Below, piece by piece: positions 42,053-51,179 of a DNA stretch of 64,000 nucleotides. The notes under the pieces are model-generated. The model saw only the letters and a list, made by a program, of their open reading frames with translations. It did no database searches and had not been told where the DNA came from. The stretch comes from Lachnospiraceae bacterium. GTDB lineage: Bacteria > Bacillota > Clostridia > Lachnospirales > Lachnospiraceae. A program made the translations under genes and the position numbers. Location: positions 38,263-102,262 of the forward strand of contig JAAWJI010000008.1 in assembly GCA_022796795.1 (NCBI GenBank), written 5' to 3'. Position 1 is the first letter of the stretch, and the number at the start of each line of letters is the position of its first letter.

Positions 42053-42676
42053 GTGAGAGTCATCGGAATCACCGGTGGTATGGGAGCCGGGAAGAGTGAG
42101 ATTTTGGTTTGTCTGCAGAGGCGCTACGGCGCTTCTGTGATCCAGGCGGATCAGGTGGGCCATGTGGTCATAGAGCCGGGAGGCATGGCTTACCAGGCGG
42201 TTTTAGATGCCTTTGGAGGAGTGGACAAAGCAGAAGGGCTTCTCCGGCCGGATGGGAGCATTGACCGGGGAGTTTTGGCCGGCCTGGTGTTTGGAAAACC
42301 AGAAGAGCTGAAGCGTCTGAATGGGATCATTCACCCGGCGGTGAAGGAGTGGATCTGCCGGGAGATGGAATACCGGCGGCAGCAGGGCCAGGAGCTGCTG
42401 GTTATTGAGGCCGCTCTTTTGATCGAGGCAGGATATGAGAAAATCTGTCAGGAGCTGTGGTATATTTATGCCAGGCCAGAGGTGCGCAGGGAGAGGCTTA
42501 AGAGCTCCAGGGGGTACTCGGATGCGCGGATTGACGCAGTGTTTGCCAGCCAGCTTTCTGAGGAGGAATTTCGTCGTCACTGTCAAGTGGTCATCGACAA
42601 CAGCGGGGCGTTTTCGGATACCAGCAGGCAGATCGGGGAGGCTGTGGACCGGTGGCAGATGTGCGCTCGGCCATAA
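42053..42676 (+). CDS. coaE: Dephospho-CoA kinase
   Basis: 207 residues from GTG at 42053, with AAAGGAG upstream; an in-frame ATG at 41993, four bases after the polA stop, has no good ribosome site and adds residues not seen in the family. It catalyses the last step of coenzyme A synthesis. The P-loop ITGGMGAGKSEI is near the start; IQADQVGHVV and IHPAVKEWI are further family motifs, and VIEAALLIEAGYEKICQELW corresponds to the lid region. The ribosome binding site before the GTG decides the start. Confidence 0.93.
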   Translation: MRVIGITGGMGAGKSEILVCLQRRYGASVIQADQVGHVVIEPGGMAYQAVLDAFGGVDKAEGLLRPDGSIDRGVLAGLVFGKPEELKRLNGIIHPAVKEWICREMEYRRQQGQELLVIEAALLIEAGYEKICQELWYIYARPEVRRERLKSSRGYSDARIDAVFASQLSEEEFRRHCQVVIDNSGAFSDTSRQIGEAVDRWQMCARP

Positions 42677-42820
42677 GCTTGTGTATGGACGCCTTTATTC
42701 CCGCGAGCAACGAGCCAAGTGGCTGCTTGCAGCGGGGTCTTTGATTTTCCGGCAGGTTATTTGGAAAATTATGGGTGTGCCAGCACACGGGAAAACAGAG
42801 GGATAAAAGGAGAGAAAATC

Positions 42821-43618
42821 ATGAGATTGTGCAGTATCGCCAGCGGCAGCAGCGGGAACTGTATTTACATAGGCTCAGACCAGAACAGTATCCTCATTGA
42901 CGCGGGGATCAGCGGCAAACGGGTGGAGGCAGGCCTTAAGGAGCTGGAGCTTTGCGGGAAGGATCTGGACGGGATTTTAATCACCCATGAGCACGCAGAC
43001 CATATTAAGGGATTGGGGGTTCTGGCCAGAAAGTATCAGGTTCCCATTTACGGGACGCCGGGAACCCTGAAGGCCATTGGGAAAACGTCCAGCGTGGGGG
43101 ACATTTCTCCGGAACTGTACCGGGAGATTATGCCGGATACCACGTTTCAGGTGGGGGATCTGTCCATTTCTCCCTTCCGGGTTTCCCATGACGCGGCGGA
43201 TCCTGTGGCCTATCGGGTGGAATGCGGCAAAAAAAAGGTGGCGGTGGCCACGGACCTGGGGATGTATACGGATTACACAGTGGAGAGGCTTACGGGTCTG
43301 GACGCTTTGCTTTTGGAGGCCAATCATGATGTGCATATGCTGGAAGTGGGAGGCTATCCCTACTATCTGAAGCGGCGGATCCTGGGAGAGCGGGGACATC
43401 TGTCCAATGAGTCTGCGGGACAGCTGCTGTGCCAGGTGCTTCACGACAATCTGAAGCATATTTTTCTGGGCCATCTGAGCAAGGAAAACAATTATGAAAA
43501 GCTGGCCTATGAGACGGTGCGGCTGGAGGTTCTGCTGGAGGACACGCCCTATGGACCGGATGATTTTCCCATTACCGTGGCCGGGCGGGAGTCTATGTCG
43601 GAGTGTATCACAGTATAA
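42821..43618 (+). CDS. YycJ/WalJ-like metallo-beta-lactamase-fold protein
   Basis: 265 residues from the ATG at 42821 (AAAGGAG upstream). It begins RLCSIASGSSGNCIYIG, the hallmark of the YycJ group, and carries ILITHEHADHIKG (HxHxDH metal motif), ISPFRVSHDAADPVAYRV and FLGHLSKENN with further His ligands. YycJ is a nuclease-like hydrolase linked to DNA repair and to the WalK/WalR locus in some Firmicutes, while in Clostridia it often follows polA-coaE, as here. Confidence 0.88.
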   Translation: MRLCSIASGSSGNCIYIGSDQNSILIDAGISGKRVEAGLKELELCGKDLDGILITHEHADHIKGLGVLARKYQVPIYGTPGTLKAIGKTSSVGDISPELYREIMPDTTFQVGDLSISPFRVSHDAADPVAYRVECGKKKVAVATDLGMYTDYTVERLTGLDALLLEANHDVHMLEVGGYPYYLKRRILGERGHLSNESAGQLLCQVLHDNLKHIFLGHLSKENNYEKLAYETVRLEVLLEDTPYGPDDFPITVAGRESMSECITV

Positions 43619-43677
43619 CGTATGAGGGTTTACCAGACAAAATGGGTAGAACAGAGAAAAAGAGGAGGAAAACAGTC

Positions 43678-43947
43678 ATGAAAAAGACGATTATCACAGT
43701 GGTAGGAAAGGATACGGTGGGAATCATCGCCAGGGTATGCACCTATCTGGCGGATCAGGGGGCGAATATTCTGGATATTTCCCAGACCATTGTACAGGGA
43801 TATTTTAATATGATGATGATTGTGGATACGGGAAATGTGCCGTCCTTTGACAGGCTGGCCGGGGAGCTGGAGGAGCTGGGAAAGGAAATCGGCGTGGTGA
43901 TCAAATGTCAGCACGAGGAAATTTTTGAGTCCATGCACCGGATTTAA
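43678..43947 (+). CDS. ACT-domain protein (UPF0237 family)
   Basis: 89 residues from the ATG at 43678 (AGGAGG at 43661-43667). A single ACT fold starts [22 protein letters not shown] domains bind amino acids or small ligands and often regulate an adjacent protein. UPF0237 genes are usually followed by a UPF0210/PFL-family gene, and that holds here (22-base gap), so the two probably work together. A metabolic sensor role is likely but not established. Confidence 0.92.
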   Translation: MKKTIITVVGKDTVGIIARVCTYLADQGANILDISQTIVQGYFNMMMIVDTGNVPSFDRLAGELEELGKEIGVVIKCQHEEIFESMHRI

Positions 43948-43969
43948 GGCCAGGAAAGGAAAACATGAG

Positions 43970-45334
43970 ATGATTAATATATACGAGGTAAACGAGACCA
44001 ACCAGATGATCCAGCAGGATAACCTGGATGTGCGGACCATTACGCTGGGCATTAGCCTGATGGATTGTATAGACTCGGATCTTGGGCGGGTCAATGAAAA
44101 AATGTATGAAAAAATCACAAGAGTTGCCAGGAATCTGGTATCCGTGGGACAGGAGATCGAGCGGGAATACGGGATTCCCATTGTGAATAAGCGGATTTCT
44201 GTGACTCCCATTGCTATCATCGGGGAGGCGGCCTGTAAGAAACCGGAGGATTATGTAACCATTGCCCGCACCCTGGACAAGGCGGCCAAGGAGGTTGGAG
44301 TAAATTTCATCGGGGGCTATTCAGCTCTGGTGTCCAAGGGAATGACCACAGGAGAGGAACATCTGATTCGCTCCATTCCGCAGGCTCTTTCCCAGACAGA
44401 GCGGGTCTGCAGCTCTGTCAATGTGGGCTCTACCAAATGCGGCATCAATATGGATGCAGTGCGCCTGCTGGGAGAGATTGTGAAGGAGACAGCGGAGTAT
44501 ACCAGGGACCAGGATTCCTTAGGCTGCGCCAAACTGGTGGTGTTCTGCAACGCCCCAGACGACAATCCCTTTATGGCCGGGGCCTTTCACGGGGTGACGG
44601 AGGCGGACGCTATTATCAACGTGGGAGTCAGCGGCCCCGGAGTAGTGAAGCACGCCCTGTCCAGGGTCCGGGGAGAGAGCTTTGAGGTTCTCTGTGAGAC
44701 CATTAAAAAGACAGCCTTTAAAGTGACGCGTGTGGGACAGCTGGTGGCTCAGGAGGCCTCCCGGCGTCTGGGGATTCCCTTTGGGATCCTGGATTTGTCC
44801 CTGGCTCCTACTCCTGCGGTGGGAGACAGCGTGGCGGAGATTTTGGAGGAGATCGGCCTGGAGAGGGCCGGAGCTCCGGGTACCACAGCGGCCCTGGCTC
44901 TTCTCAATGACCAGGTGAAAAAGGGCGGCGTTATGGCTTCCTCCTATGTGGGAGGATTAAGCGGGGCCTTTATTCCAGTCAGCGAGGATCAGGGTATGAT
45001 CGACGCGGTACAGGAGGGGGCCCTGACGCTGGAGAAGCTTGAGGCCATGACCTGCGTCTGTTCCGTGGGCCTTGATATGATCGCCATTCCCGGGGATACG
45101 AAGCCGTCTACGATTTCCGGCATTATCGCTGACGAGATGGCCATTGGTATGGTGAACCAGAAGACCACGGCAGTGCGGATTATCCCGGTCATTGGAAAGG
45201 GCGTGGGTGAGATGGTGGAATTTGGGGGCCTTCTGGGCTATGCGCCCATTATGCCGGTAAATTCCTTTTCCTGCGAAGCCTTTGTGAGCCGGAAGGGACG
45301 AATTCCGGCGCCCATACATTCCTTTAAGAATTAG
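43970..45334 (+). CDS. PFL-family (UPF0210) protein
   Basis: 454 residues from the ATG at 43970. Family motifs include [47 protein letters not shown] and [18 protein letters not shown]. It is a widely conserved protein whose role is unknown; the structure of relatives is a glycyl-radical-like barrel without the radical site. It is paired with the ACT protein upstream. It ends 12 bases before the response regulator gene, so read-through transcription is likely. Confidence 0.92.
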   Translation: MINIYEVNETNQMIQQDNLDVRTITLGISLMDCIDSDLGRVNEKMYEKITRVARNLVSVGQEIEREYGIPIVNKRISVTPIAIIGEAACKKPEDYVTIARTLDKAAKEVGVNFIGGYSALVSKGMTTGEEHLIRSIPQALSQTERVCSSVNVGSTKCGINMDAVRLLGEIVKETAEYTRDQDSLGCAKLVVFCNAPDDNPFMAGAFHGVTEADAIINVGVSGPGVVKHALSRVRGESFEVLCETIKKTAFKVTRVGQLVAQEASRRLGIPFGILDLSLAPTPAVGDSVAEILEEIGLERAGAPGTTAALALLNDQVKKGGVMASSYVGGLSGAFIPVSEDQGMIDAVQEGALTLEKLEAMTCVCSVGLDMIAIPGDTKPSTISGIIADEMAIGMVNQKTTAVRIIPVIGKGVGEMVEFGGLLGYAPIMPVNSFSCEAFVSRKGRIPAPIHSFKN

Positions 45335-45346
45335 AAGAGGGGCTTT

Positions 45347-46018
45347 ATGGCAAAATTGCTTTTGGTGGAGGATGATCCCTCCATTGTGGAAAATTTAACC
45401 GTTTTTTTGCAGGGGGAGGGCTTTTCTGTGTGGGCGGCCAGCGGACAGAGGGAAGCCATGGATCTGGTGGAGCGGGAAAGCTTCGACCTGCTTTTGCTGG
45501 ATGTATCCCTAAAAGACGGCAACGGCTTTGCGGTGTGTTCGGCGGTAAAGGCCTTGGGGGACGTGCCGGTGATCTTTCTCACGGCCTCCGGGGATGAGTT
45601 CAGCGTAGTAACCGGGCTGGAACTGGGGGCGGAGGACTATGTCAGCAAGCCCTTCCGGCCCCGGGAGCTGGCGTCCCGGATCCGCAGTGTGCTGAGGCGC
45701 TGCGGCAGGAGCCAGGCTGTGCTGGAGCTGGGGGATCTGAGGGTGGATACGGTGCGGGCCCAGGTGACCCGACAGGGAAAGGAGCTTATGCTCTCGGCTC
45801 TGGAATACCGGATTCTTTTATTTTTCCTCAATCACAAGGGAACGGTTCTCTCCCGCAATCAGCTTCTGGAGGAGATCTGGGATGCCTCCGGAGAATTTGT
45901 CAACGACAATACGCTGACGGTTTATATTAAGCGTCTGCGGGAGAAGATCGAGGAAGATCCCCAGAATCCGGTTATGCTGCGCACGATCCGGGGATTGGGA
46001 TATAAGCTGGGAGAGTAA
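45347..46018 (+). CDS. OmpR-family response regulator (transporter-linked)
   Basis: 223 residues. Receiver domain KLLLVEDDPSIVENL with the acceptor Asp in LLLLDVSLKDGNGF and Lys in DYVSKPFRPRE. The winged helix ends TIRGLGYKLGE. Similarity in length and in the following kinase and MacB-like genes suggests the class that controls antimicrobial-peptide-linked ABC transporters. A pair of GTCAC repeats at 11-base spacing precedes the ABC genes (47249-47264) and is its probable target. Confidence 0.93.
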   Translation: MAKLLLVEDDPSIVENLTVFLQGEGFSVWAASGQREAMDLVERESFDLLLLDVSLKDGNGFAVCSAVKALGDVPVIFLTASGDEFSVVTGLELGAEDYVSKPFRPRELASRIRSVLRRCGRSQAVLELGDLRVDTVRAQVTRQGKELMLSALEYRILLFFLNHKGTVLSRNQLLEEIWDASGEFVNDNTLTVYIKRLREKIEEDPQNPVMLRTIRGLGYKLGE

Positions 46019-46056
46019 AGGGGTTAAAAGAATACATGGCAGAGGAGGAAGGAAGA

Positions 46057-47172
46057 ATGCATTTGCTGCGAAATCCGGAGGTGGGCCGGCAGATGACCGG
46101 CTCTTTGGCGCTGCTGATCTTATCTGGGATCGGCGGCTTTTTTCTGTTTGGGGCTCTGTCCTTTGGAAGAGGAGCCTATGGAGGGACAGATCTGGGACAG
46201 GCGGGAGGCTGGATGTTGGCCGCTGCCCTGGTTTTGCCGGCTTTTTTGATGCTGTTGTACTGGACCGCGTATACCGCGAAACGCTACCGCCGCCTGGAGC
46301 AGCTTGCGTCCCAGGCGGACCGGATCCTTCACGGGGAGCGGGAGCTGGATCTTCGGCAATACCAGGAGGGAGAGCTGTCCGTGCTGGGCAATGAGCTGCA
46401 AAAGCTTCTCACCTGCCTTTTGGAGCAGGCGGATACCCTGCAGCGGGAAAAGGTCTATCTGGGTGATTTTATGGCCAATATATCCCATCAGCTGAAAACC
46501 CCTCTCACCTCCCTCCATCTTCTCATGAACCGTCTTTCCCGGGAGCAGGAGGAGGGAGAGCGTATCCGCCTGTTTCACGAGGGCGCGCAGCTTCTGGACC
46601 GGGTGGACTGGCTGGTAAACGGACTGCTGAAAATTGCAAGGATCGATGCAGGCACGGCCGTGTTCGCCCGGGAATGGGTGGATGCCAGAGAACTGGCGGA
46701 AGCAGCCCTTGGGCCTCTGCGGATTCCCCTGGAGCTGCGGGAGCAGAGGGTGGAGCTGGTGTTTCCGGATTCAAAACGAGAGGAGAGGCCCGGATTTTGG
46801 GGAGATCTGGCCTGGAGCACGGAGGCTCTGGGAAATATTCTCAAAAATTCCATGGAGCACACCCCAAGAGGCGGGGAGCTTCGGGTGGAGGCAAGGGAAA
46901 ACCGGCTCTACACCGAGCTGGTGGTGGAGGATAACGGAAATGGAATTGATCCCCAGGACCTTCCCCACCTGTTTGAACGTTTTTACCGGGGAAAGGATGC
47001 GGAAGCCGCAAGCGTGGGAATCGGCCTGAATCTGGCGCGCAGGATTATCCGGAAGCAGAACGGAACCGTGAAGGCGGAAACCGCCGGGAGGGCGGGGCGC
47101 GATTCTGTATCCGTTTCTATAAGGGCGTCATTTAAGTCAAGGCAGGGTTTTGCAAACAGCAGATTACTATGA
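46057..47172 (+). CDS. Histidine kinase (transporter-linked)
   Basis: 371 residues from the ATG at 46057 (AGGAGG at 46043-46048; an upstream ATG at 46036 is weaker). Two close membrane helices (about 15-38 and 50-77) with a loop of only about 12 residues place it among intramembrane-sensing kinases. H-box FMANISHQLKTPLTSLHL, N-box ILKNSMEHTPRGGEL, G1 VEDNGNGIDP, F-box LFERFYRG and G2 VGIGLNLARRI are intact. Such kinases usually take their cue from the adjacent ABC permease rather than binding ligand themselves. Confidence 0.92.
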   Translation: MHLLRNPEVGRQMTGSLALLILSGIGGFFLFGALSFGRGAYGGTDLGQAGGWMLAAALVLPAFLMLLYWTAYTAKRYRRLEQLASQADRILHGERELDLRQYQEGELSVLGNELQKLLTCLLEQADTLQREKVYLGDFMANISHQLKTPLTSLHLLMNRLSREQEEGERIRLFHEGAQLLDRVDWLVNGLLKIARIDAGTAVFAREWVDARELAEAALGPLRIPLELREQRVELVFPDSKREERPGFWGDLAWSTEALGNILKNSMEHTPRGGELRVEARENRLYTELVVEDNGNGIDPQDLPHLFERFYRGKDAEAASVGIGLNLARRIIRKQNGTVKAETAGRAGRDSVSVSIRASFKSRQGFANSRLL

Positions 47173-47248
47173 CCGGTCTGTCTGCCGATGCTGCACAGGA
47201 GAATAGGATCTCTGGCCATGGGAAAAGTGACAATTCTTTTATCTTAGA

Positions 47249-47280
47249 GTCACCCGGCCGTCACAGGCCTTCTGTATACT
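47249..47280 (+). promoter_or_regulatory. Response-regulator-type promoter for the ABC transporter genes
   Basis: GTCAC at 47249-47253 recurs at 47260-47264 (11-base period), within the near repeat GTCACCCGGCC/GTCACAGGCCT. TATACT follows at 47275-47280 as -10. The repeats cover the -35 position. The remainder of the 47173-47389 gap shows no gene. Confidence 0.6.
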
Positions 47281-47389
47281 GAGGATGTAATCACTTGACA
47301 GCACCTGGATACCGCTTATCGGTTTTCTGGTTCTGTCAGGGGAAAAACGTGGCGCTTCTAAAAAGGAAGCGTCAGGCAGGAGAGAGGAG

Positions 47390-48082
47390 ATGGAAGTTAT
47401 GGAATTATTAAAGGTGGAACATCTTTCCAAGGTATACGGTAAAGGAGAAAATGAAGTGAAGGCCCTGGATGATGTAAGCTTTTACATTCAGCCAGGAGAA
47501 TTTGTGGCTATTATCGGCCCTTCGGGATCGGGAAAGTCCACGCTTTTGCACATTTTAGGCGGAGTGGACCGCCCCACCAGCGGCAAGGTCTATCTGGACG
47601 GAAGGGATATTTACAGCCAGAACGAGGAGCAGCTGGCTATTTTCCGCCGCCGGGAGGTGGGGCTAATCTATCAGTTCTACAACTTGATCCCGGTGCTGGA
47701 TGTGGAGGAAAATATTATTCTTCCGGTTTTGATGGATGAACGGGAGGTGAACAAGGAGCGTCTGGAGGAGCTGCTTGGCATCCTGCAGCTGCATAAACGC
47801 CGGCGTCATCTGCCCAATCAGCTGTCCGGGGGACAGCAGCAGAGGGTTTCCATTGGGCGGGCCCTGATGAACGCCCCGGCCCTGGTGCTGGCAGACGAGC
47901 CTACGGGAAATCTGGATTCCCGGAACAGCCAGGAAATCATAGAGCTTTTAAAGCTGTCCAACCAAAAATACGGCCAGACCCTGGTGGTTATTACCCACGA
48001 TGAAAATATTGCCCTGCAGGCGGACCGGATCATTGCCATTGAGGACGGCCGCATTGCCAGAGATGAGGTGATCCGCCAATGA
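47390..48082 (+). CDS. MacB/BceA-type ABC ATPase
   Basis: 230 residues. Walker A IGPSGSGKSTLLHILGG, signature LSGGQQQRVSIGRAL, Walker B ALVLADEPTGNLD, H-loop VVITHDE, plus LIYQFYNLIPVLDVEENIILP of the LolD/MacB group. Either the ATG at 47390 or that at 47399 may be used; AGGAG copies suit both. It overlaps the permease gene by 4 bases. Together with the two-component system it forms a four-gene antimicrobial-peptide or envelope-stress type module. Confidence 0.94.
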   Translation: MEVMELLKVEHLSKVYGKGENEVKALDDVSFYIQPGEFVAIIGPSGSGKSTLLHILGGVDRPTSGKVYLDGRDIYSQNEEQLAIFRRREVGLIYQFYNLIPVLDVEENIILPVLMDEREVNKERLEELLGILQLHKRRRHLPNQLSGGQQQRVSIGRALMNAPALVLADEPTGNLDSRNSQEIIELLKLSNQKYGQTLVVITHDENIALQADRIIAIEDGRIARDEVIRQ

Positions 48083-50742
48083 ACGTATTTACCCGTGTGA
48101 CAGTGAAAACCTTAAAGAAAAACAGGACCCGCACGATTGTAACCATTATTGGTATTATTCTGGCTACGGCCATGCTGACGGCGGTGACCACCTTTATCTC
48201 CAGCCTGCAAAATTTCATGGTTGAGTCTGTGATTCTGGACAGCGGAAGCTGGCATGGTGCATTGATGGATCTGCCAGAGGAGAAGGTGCAGGAGATTGCT
48301 CAGGCGGAGGAGGTAAAGAATTCCGGAGCCTTCCAGGATCTGGGATTTGCAGTGCTTTCGGATGCGGTCCGACCGGAAAAATCCTATCTTTTCGTGGCAG
48401 GCATGTCAGAAGAGCTCTACGATCTGCTGTCTGTGAAGCTTGTCCAGGGACGGATGCCGGAAAACAGCAGGGAGCTTGTGATTTCCCGCGGCACTATGAT
48501 TCAGGGAGGTTTTTCAGCGGAAATCGGCGAATCTGTATCTCTGGAGCTTTCAGAACGGTATTTTGAGGGGCGGAAGCGGGGAATAAGGGAAACCCTGGTA
48601 CTTGCCCAGGACCGGGAGACCCGTGTGGAGGAGTTGGTTCCTCTGGAGATCCGGGACTATACGGTGGTGGGGATCATAGAGACCCCGGTCTTTGAGGGAT
48701 ATAACGGTCCGGCCTACGCTGCCCTTACGGCTATGGATGAGACGCCAGATCCGGGAAGCCGCTATACCTGCTATTTTGAGATGAAAAAGCCTTCCGCAAT
48801 CTACGACTTTATAACGGAAAGGCAGGAGGAAGGCTTGGCGGAGACTCATTCGGAGCTTTTGCGGTATCAGGGAGTATCCAAAAACCGTTCCTTTATGAAT
48901 ATGCTGTACGGGCTGGCAGCCATTTTAATTGTGCTCATCATGACAGGGGGAATTTCCCTGGTTTACAATTCCTTTGCCATCTCCGTCAGCGACCGCACAA
49001 GACAGTTTGGCCTTCTCACCTCCATGGGAGCCACTCCCCGGCAGCTTCGGGGAATGGTGCGAAAGGAGGCGCTGCTGGTGAGCGCCGTGGGGATTCCCCT
49101 GGGAGTTTTAAGCGGAATTCTGGGGATTGGAGTTACCCTGAAAATAGTGGGACGTTCCTTTTCCTATCTGTATTCCGAGAAGGCGGAGGGCATGGAACTT
49201 TCTGTCTCCATGCCTGCTGTATTGATTGCGGTCCTGATTGCCCTTTTGACCGTGCTCATATCCGCCTGGATTCCGGCCCGGCGGGCATCCCGGACATCGC
49301 CTATGGAGGCCATACGCCAGAACCGGGATATTCAGGTGCCGAAGAATGTGAAAAAAAGCGGACATTTGTCCTACCGGCTCTTTGGCCTGCCGGGCATGAT
49401 TGCCGGGAAGCATTTTGCCCGCAGCAAGCGTCAGTACCGGGCTACCATTTTTTCTCTCTTTATTAGTATTGTGCTCTTCATTTCTGCCAGCTCCTTTTCC
49501 GCTTATGTGCGCAGCAGTGTGGTGGAGGTAAATGAGACGCCGGATTATGATGTGGCAGTGTATCTGGACTGGAACGGCCTGGAAGAGCAGGAGAATGAAA
49601 GGCTCCAAAGGGAGATTGAAGGGGTTTCTGGCATGAGCCGGTGCCTAAAGGTCAGGGAAACCTATGTGACCATGGAACTGGATGAGAACCTGATCAATGA
49701 GGAGTACCGTCAGTTTCTGTCTTTTCGGGAGGAAGAGACGGGGGAGGAGAGAGAGGCAGGCCGTGTGCAGGTGGATGGGCGTTTGCTCCTTTTGTCTGAT
49801 CAGGATTATGAAGATTACCTGAAGGACCAGGGGCTTTGGGATGATTCTTCCGGGCAGCAGCCCCAGGTAGTGGTTATGAATCAGATGGAAGCCTATTTTC
49901 CCAGTCAAGAGCGGTACCGGATCTGCCAGATTTTGAAGCAGGCGGACATTCAGGTGGAAACCTTGTTTATGGACTATACTGCCTGGGAGGCAGCGGGAAG
50001 AGGAGAGGATCTGGAAGGTCGGGCTTATGAGGAGCTGTATCAAAGCTGTCAAAGATCTGTGGATCTGACTGTGGATGCCTTGACAGATGCGGCTCCCCTG
50101 AATATGGGGGCAAATTATGGCGGCTTCTTTGGAATTGTCATGGCAGAGAGTACCCTTGAGGGGAAGCTGGGAAGCTTCGAGGATTTTCGTCTGCAAAGCC
50201 GCATGTTTGTGCAGGCAAAGGAGCATAAGAAGGTGGCGGATGACATAGAAAATCTTGTCCGTTTGGCTGGAAAAGAACTGGAGGTTTATGTGACAGATCT
50301 CACCGAATCCCTGCAGGTACAGAAAAACATGCTGTTTACGGTGGATGTGTTTACCTATGGCTTCATTACTTTGATCTCCCTCATCGCGGCGGCCAATGTG
50401 TTTAATACCATTTCCACGGGAATCCTGTTGCGGCGCAGAGAATTTGCGGTTTTAACCTCTGTAGGCCTGGGCCCCAAAGGACTGAAACGAATGTTGAATT
50501 ATGAGTGCCTTTTGTATGGGACAAAATCCCTGTTATATGGAATCCCAGTGTCCGTATTGGTGACCTGGTGCATCTTCCATGTAGTGTCAGAAAGCATGGA
50601 TACGGGATTTTTTATTCCCCTATTCAGTATTTTAATCGCCGTGTGCAGCGTCTTTGCGGTAGTGTTTGCCACGATGCTGTATGCAAGGGCAAGGCTTGAA
50701 AAGGAAAATATCATGGACGGAATCCGGCAGGAAAGTGTGTGA
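48079..50742 (+). CDS. FtsX-like ABC permease
   Basis: 887 residues, with FtsX-type domains in two halves. One helix near the N-terminus (about 17-40), a large extracellular domain, three helices around 275-410 with the usual ARRASRTSPMEAIRQNRD coupling motif, then a second extracellular segment and three C-terminal helices ending MDGIRQESV. It is larger than BceB (about 650 residues), and lacks the single large VraG/BceB extracellular loop pattern, so I call it only FtsX-like. It likely exports or frees an envelope-active peptide, and could feed the kinase signal. Confidence 0.9.
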   Translation: MNVFTRVTVKTLKKNRTRTIVTIIGIILATAMLTAVTTFISSLQNFMVESVILDSGSWHGALMDLPEEKVQEIAQAEEVKNSGAFQDLGFAVLSDAVRPEKSYLFVAGMSEELYDLLSVKLVQGRMPENSRELVISRGTMIQGGFSAEIGESVSLELSERYFEGRKRGIRETLVLAQDRETRVEELVPLEIRDYTVVGIIETPVFEGYNGPAYAALTAMDETPDPGSRYTCYFEMKKPSAIYDFITERQEEGLAETHSELLRYQGVSKNRSFMNMLYGLAAILIVLIMTGGISLVYNSFAISVSDRTRQFGLLTSMGATPRQLRGMVRKEALLVSAVGIPLGVLSGILGIGVTLKIVGRSFSYLYSEKAEGMELSVSMPAVLIAVLIALLTVLISAWIPARRASRTSPMEAIRQNRDIQVPKNVKKSGHLSYRLFGLPGMIAGKHFARSKRQYRATIFSLFISIVLFISASSFSAYVRSSVVEVNETPDYDVAVYLDWNGLEEQENERLQREIEGVSGMSRCLKVRETYVTMELDENLINEEYRQFLSFREEETGEEREAGRVQVDGRLLLLSDQDYEDYLKDQGLWDDSSGQQPQVVVMNQMEAYFPSQERYRICQILKQADIQVETLFMDYTAWEAAGRGEDLEGRAYEELYQSCQRSVDLTVDALTDAAPLNMGANYGGFFGIVMAESTLEGKLGSFEDFRLQSRMFVQAKEHKKVADDIENLVRLAGKELEVYVTDLTESLQVQKNMLFTVDVFTYGFITLISLIAAANVFNTISTGILLRRREFAVLTSVGLGPKGLKRMLNYECLLYGTKSLLYGIPVSVLVTWCIFHVVSESMDTGFFIPLFSILIAVCSVFAVVFATMLYARARLEKENIMDGIRQESV

Positions 50743-50785
50743 GAAAAGAAGGTATGGATGAAAATTTAATACAGTAACCGCGTTA

Positions 50786-50821
50786 GGGTATATAGAAATA
50801 AAAAGCTATATGCCCTTTTTT
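50786..50821 (+). terminator. Terminator of the FtsX-type transporter operon
   Basis: GGGTATATAG (50786-50795) pairs with CTATATGCCC (50806-50815, one G-T) and is followed by six Ts. Confidence 0.85.
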
Positions 50822-50870
50822 CATGGGAAAAAGAACACCCTTGTCAAGGGGCAGTATAAGTTTACCATGG

Positions 50871-50909
50871 TATATCTTGAAAGATTGCGAAAATATTTCG
50901 CAAGATATA
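50871..50909. promoter_or_regulatory. Nested palindromes, candidate LacI operator O1
   Basis: TTGCGAAA-ATA-TTTCGCAA (50885-50903) is a perfect 8+8 palindrome. Around it TATATCTTG (50871-50879) and CAAGATATA (50901-50909) form a second perfect 9-base inverted repeat that overlaps the first. The core resembles the sites at 51081-51090 and 51125-51142. The remaining bases of this 437-base gap (50910-51070) are AT-rich with no gene that I can support. Confidence 0.6.
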
Positions 50910-51074
50910 ACGAAAATATGATGAGATAAAGAGGGGGATTTTATTTTGAAATGGAAAAAACATAAAGAGATAGAAATGGAAAAGTTAAAAAATACATAAA
51001 AATATATTGGAATTATATTGGAAACTAGAAGATAGTTACAAAATATAAGCGAAAATTATGTGAAAATTGCATCA

Positions 51075-51103
51075 TTGTAATTTCGAAAATTTTATTTTAT
51101 AAT
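51075..51103 (+). promoter_or_regulatory. Promoter of sugar operon 2
   Basis: TTGTAA (51075-51080), 17-base spacer, TATAAT (51098-51103). The spacer begins with TTTCGAAAA, a palindrome that matches the core of the flanking operators. Confidence 0.75.
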
Positions 51104-51124
51104 AAATGAAACAAGAAACAAAAT

Positions 51125-51142
51125 AACGAAAATGTTTCGCAA
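51125..51142. promoter_or_regulatory. Candidate LacI operator O2, downstream of the promoter
   Basis: AACGAAA-ATG-TTTCGCAA: arms CGAAA (51127-51131) and TTTCG (51135-51139) around a three-base centre, the same core and spacing as O1. It lies about 22 bases after the -10, ideal for repression of the permease-led operon. Confidence 0.6.
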
Positions 51143-51179
51143 TAGTTGCGGGTGATAATGCAGGAATGGAGGGATTGAG

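Noticed and set aside
47390..50742. BceAB bacitracin transporter by name
   Set aside because: The permease is much longer than BceB and its helix and loop pattern differs, so only the broader FtsX/MacB assignment is supportable.
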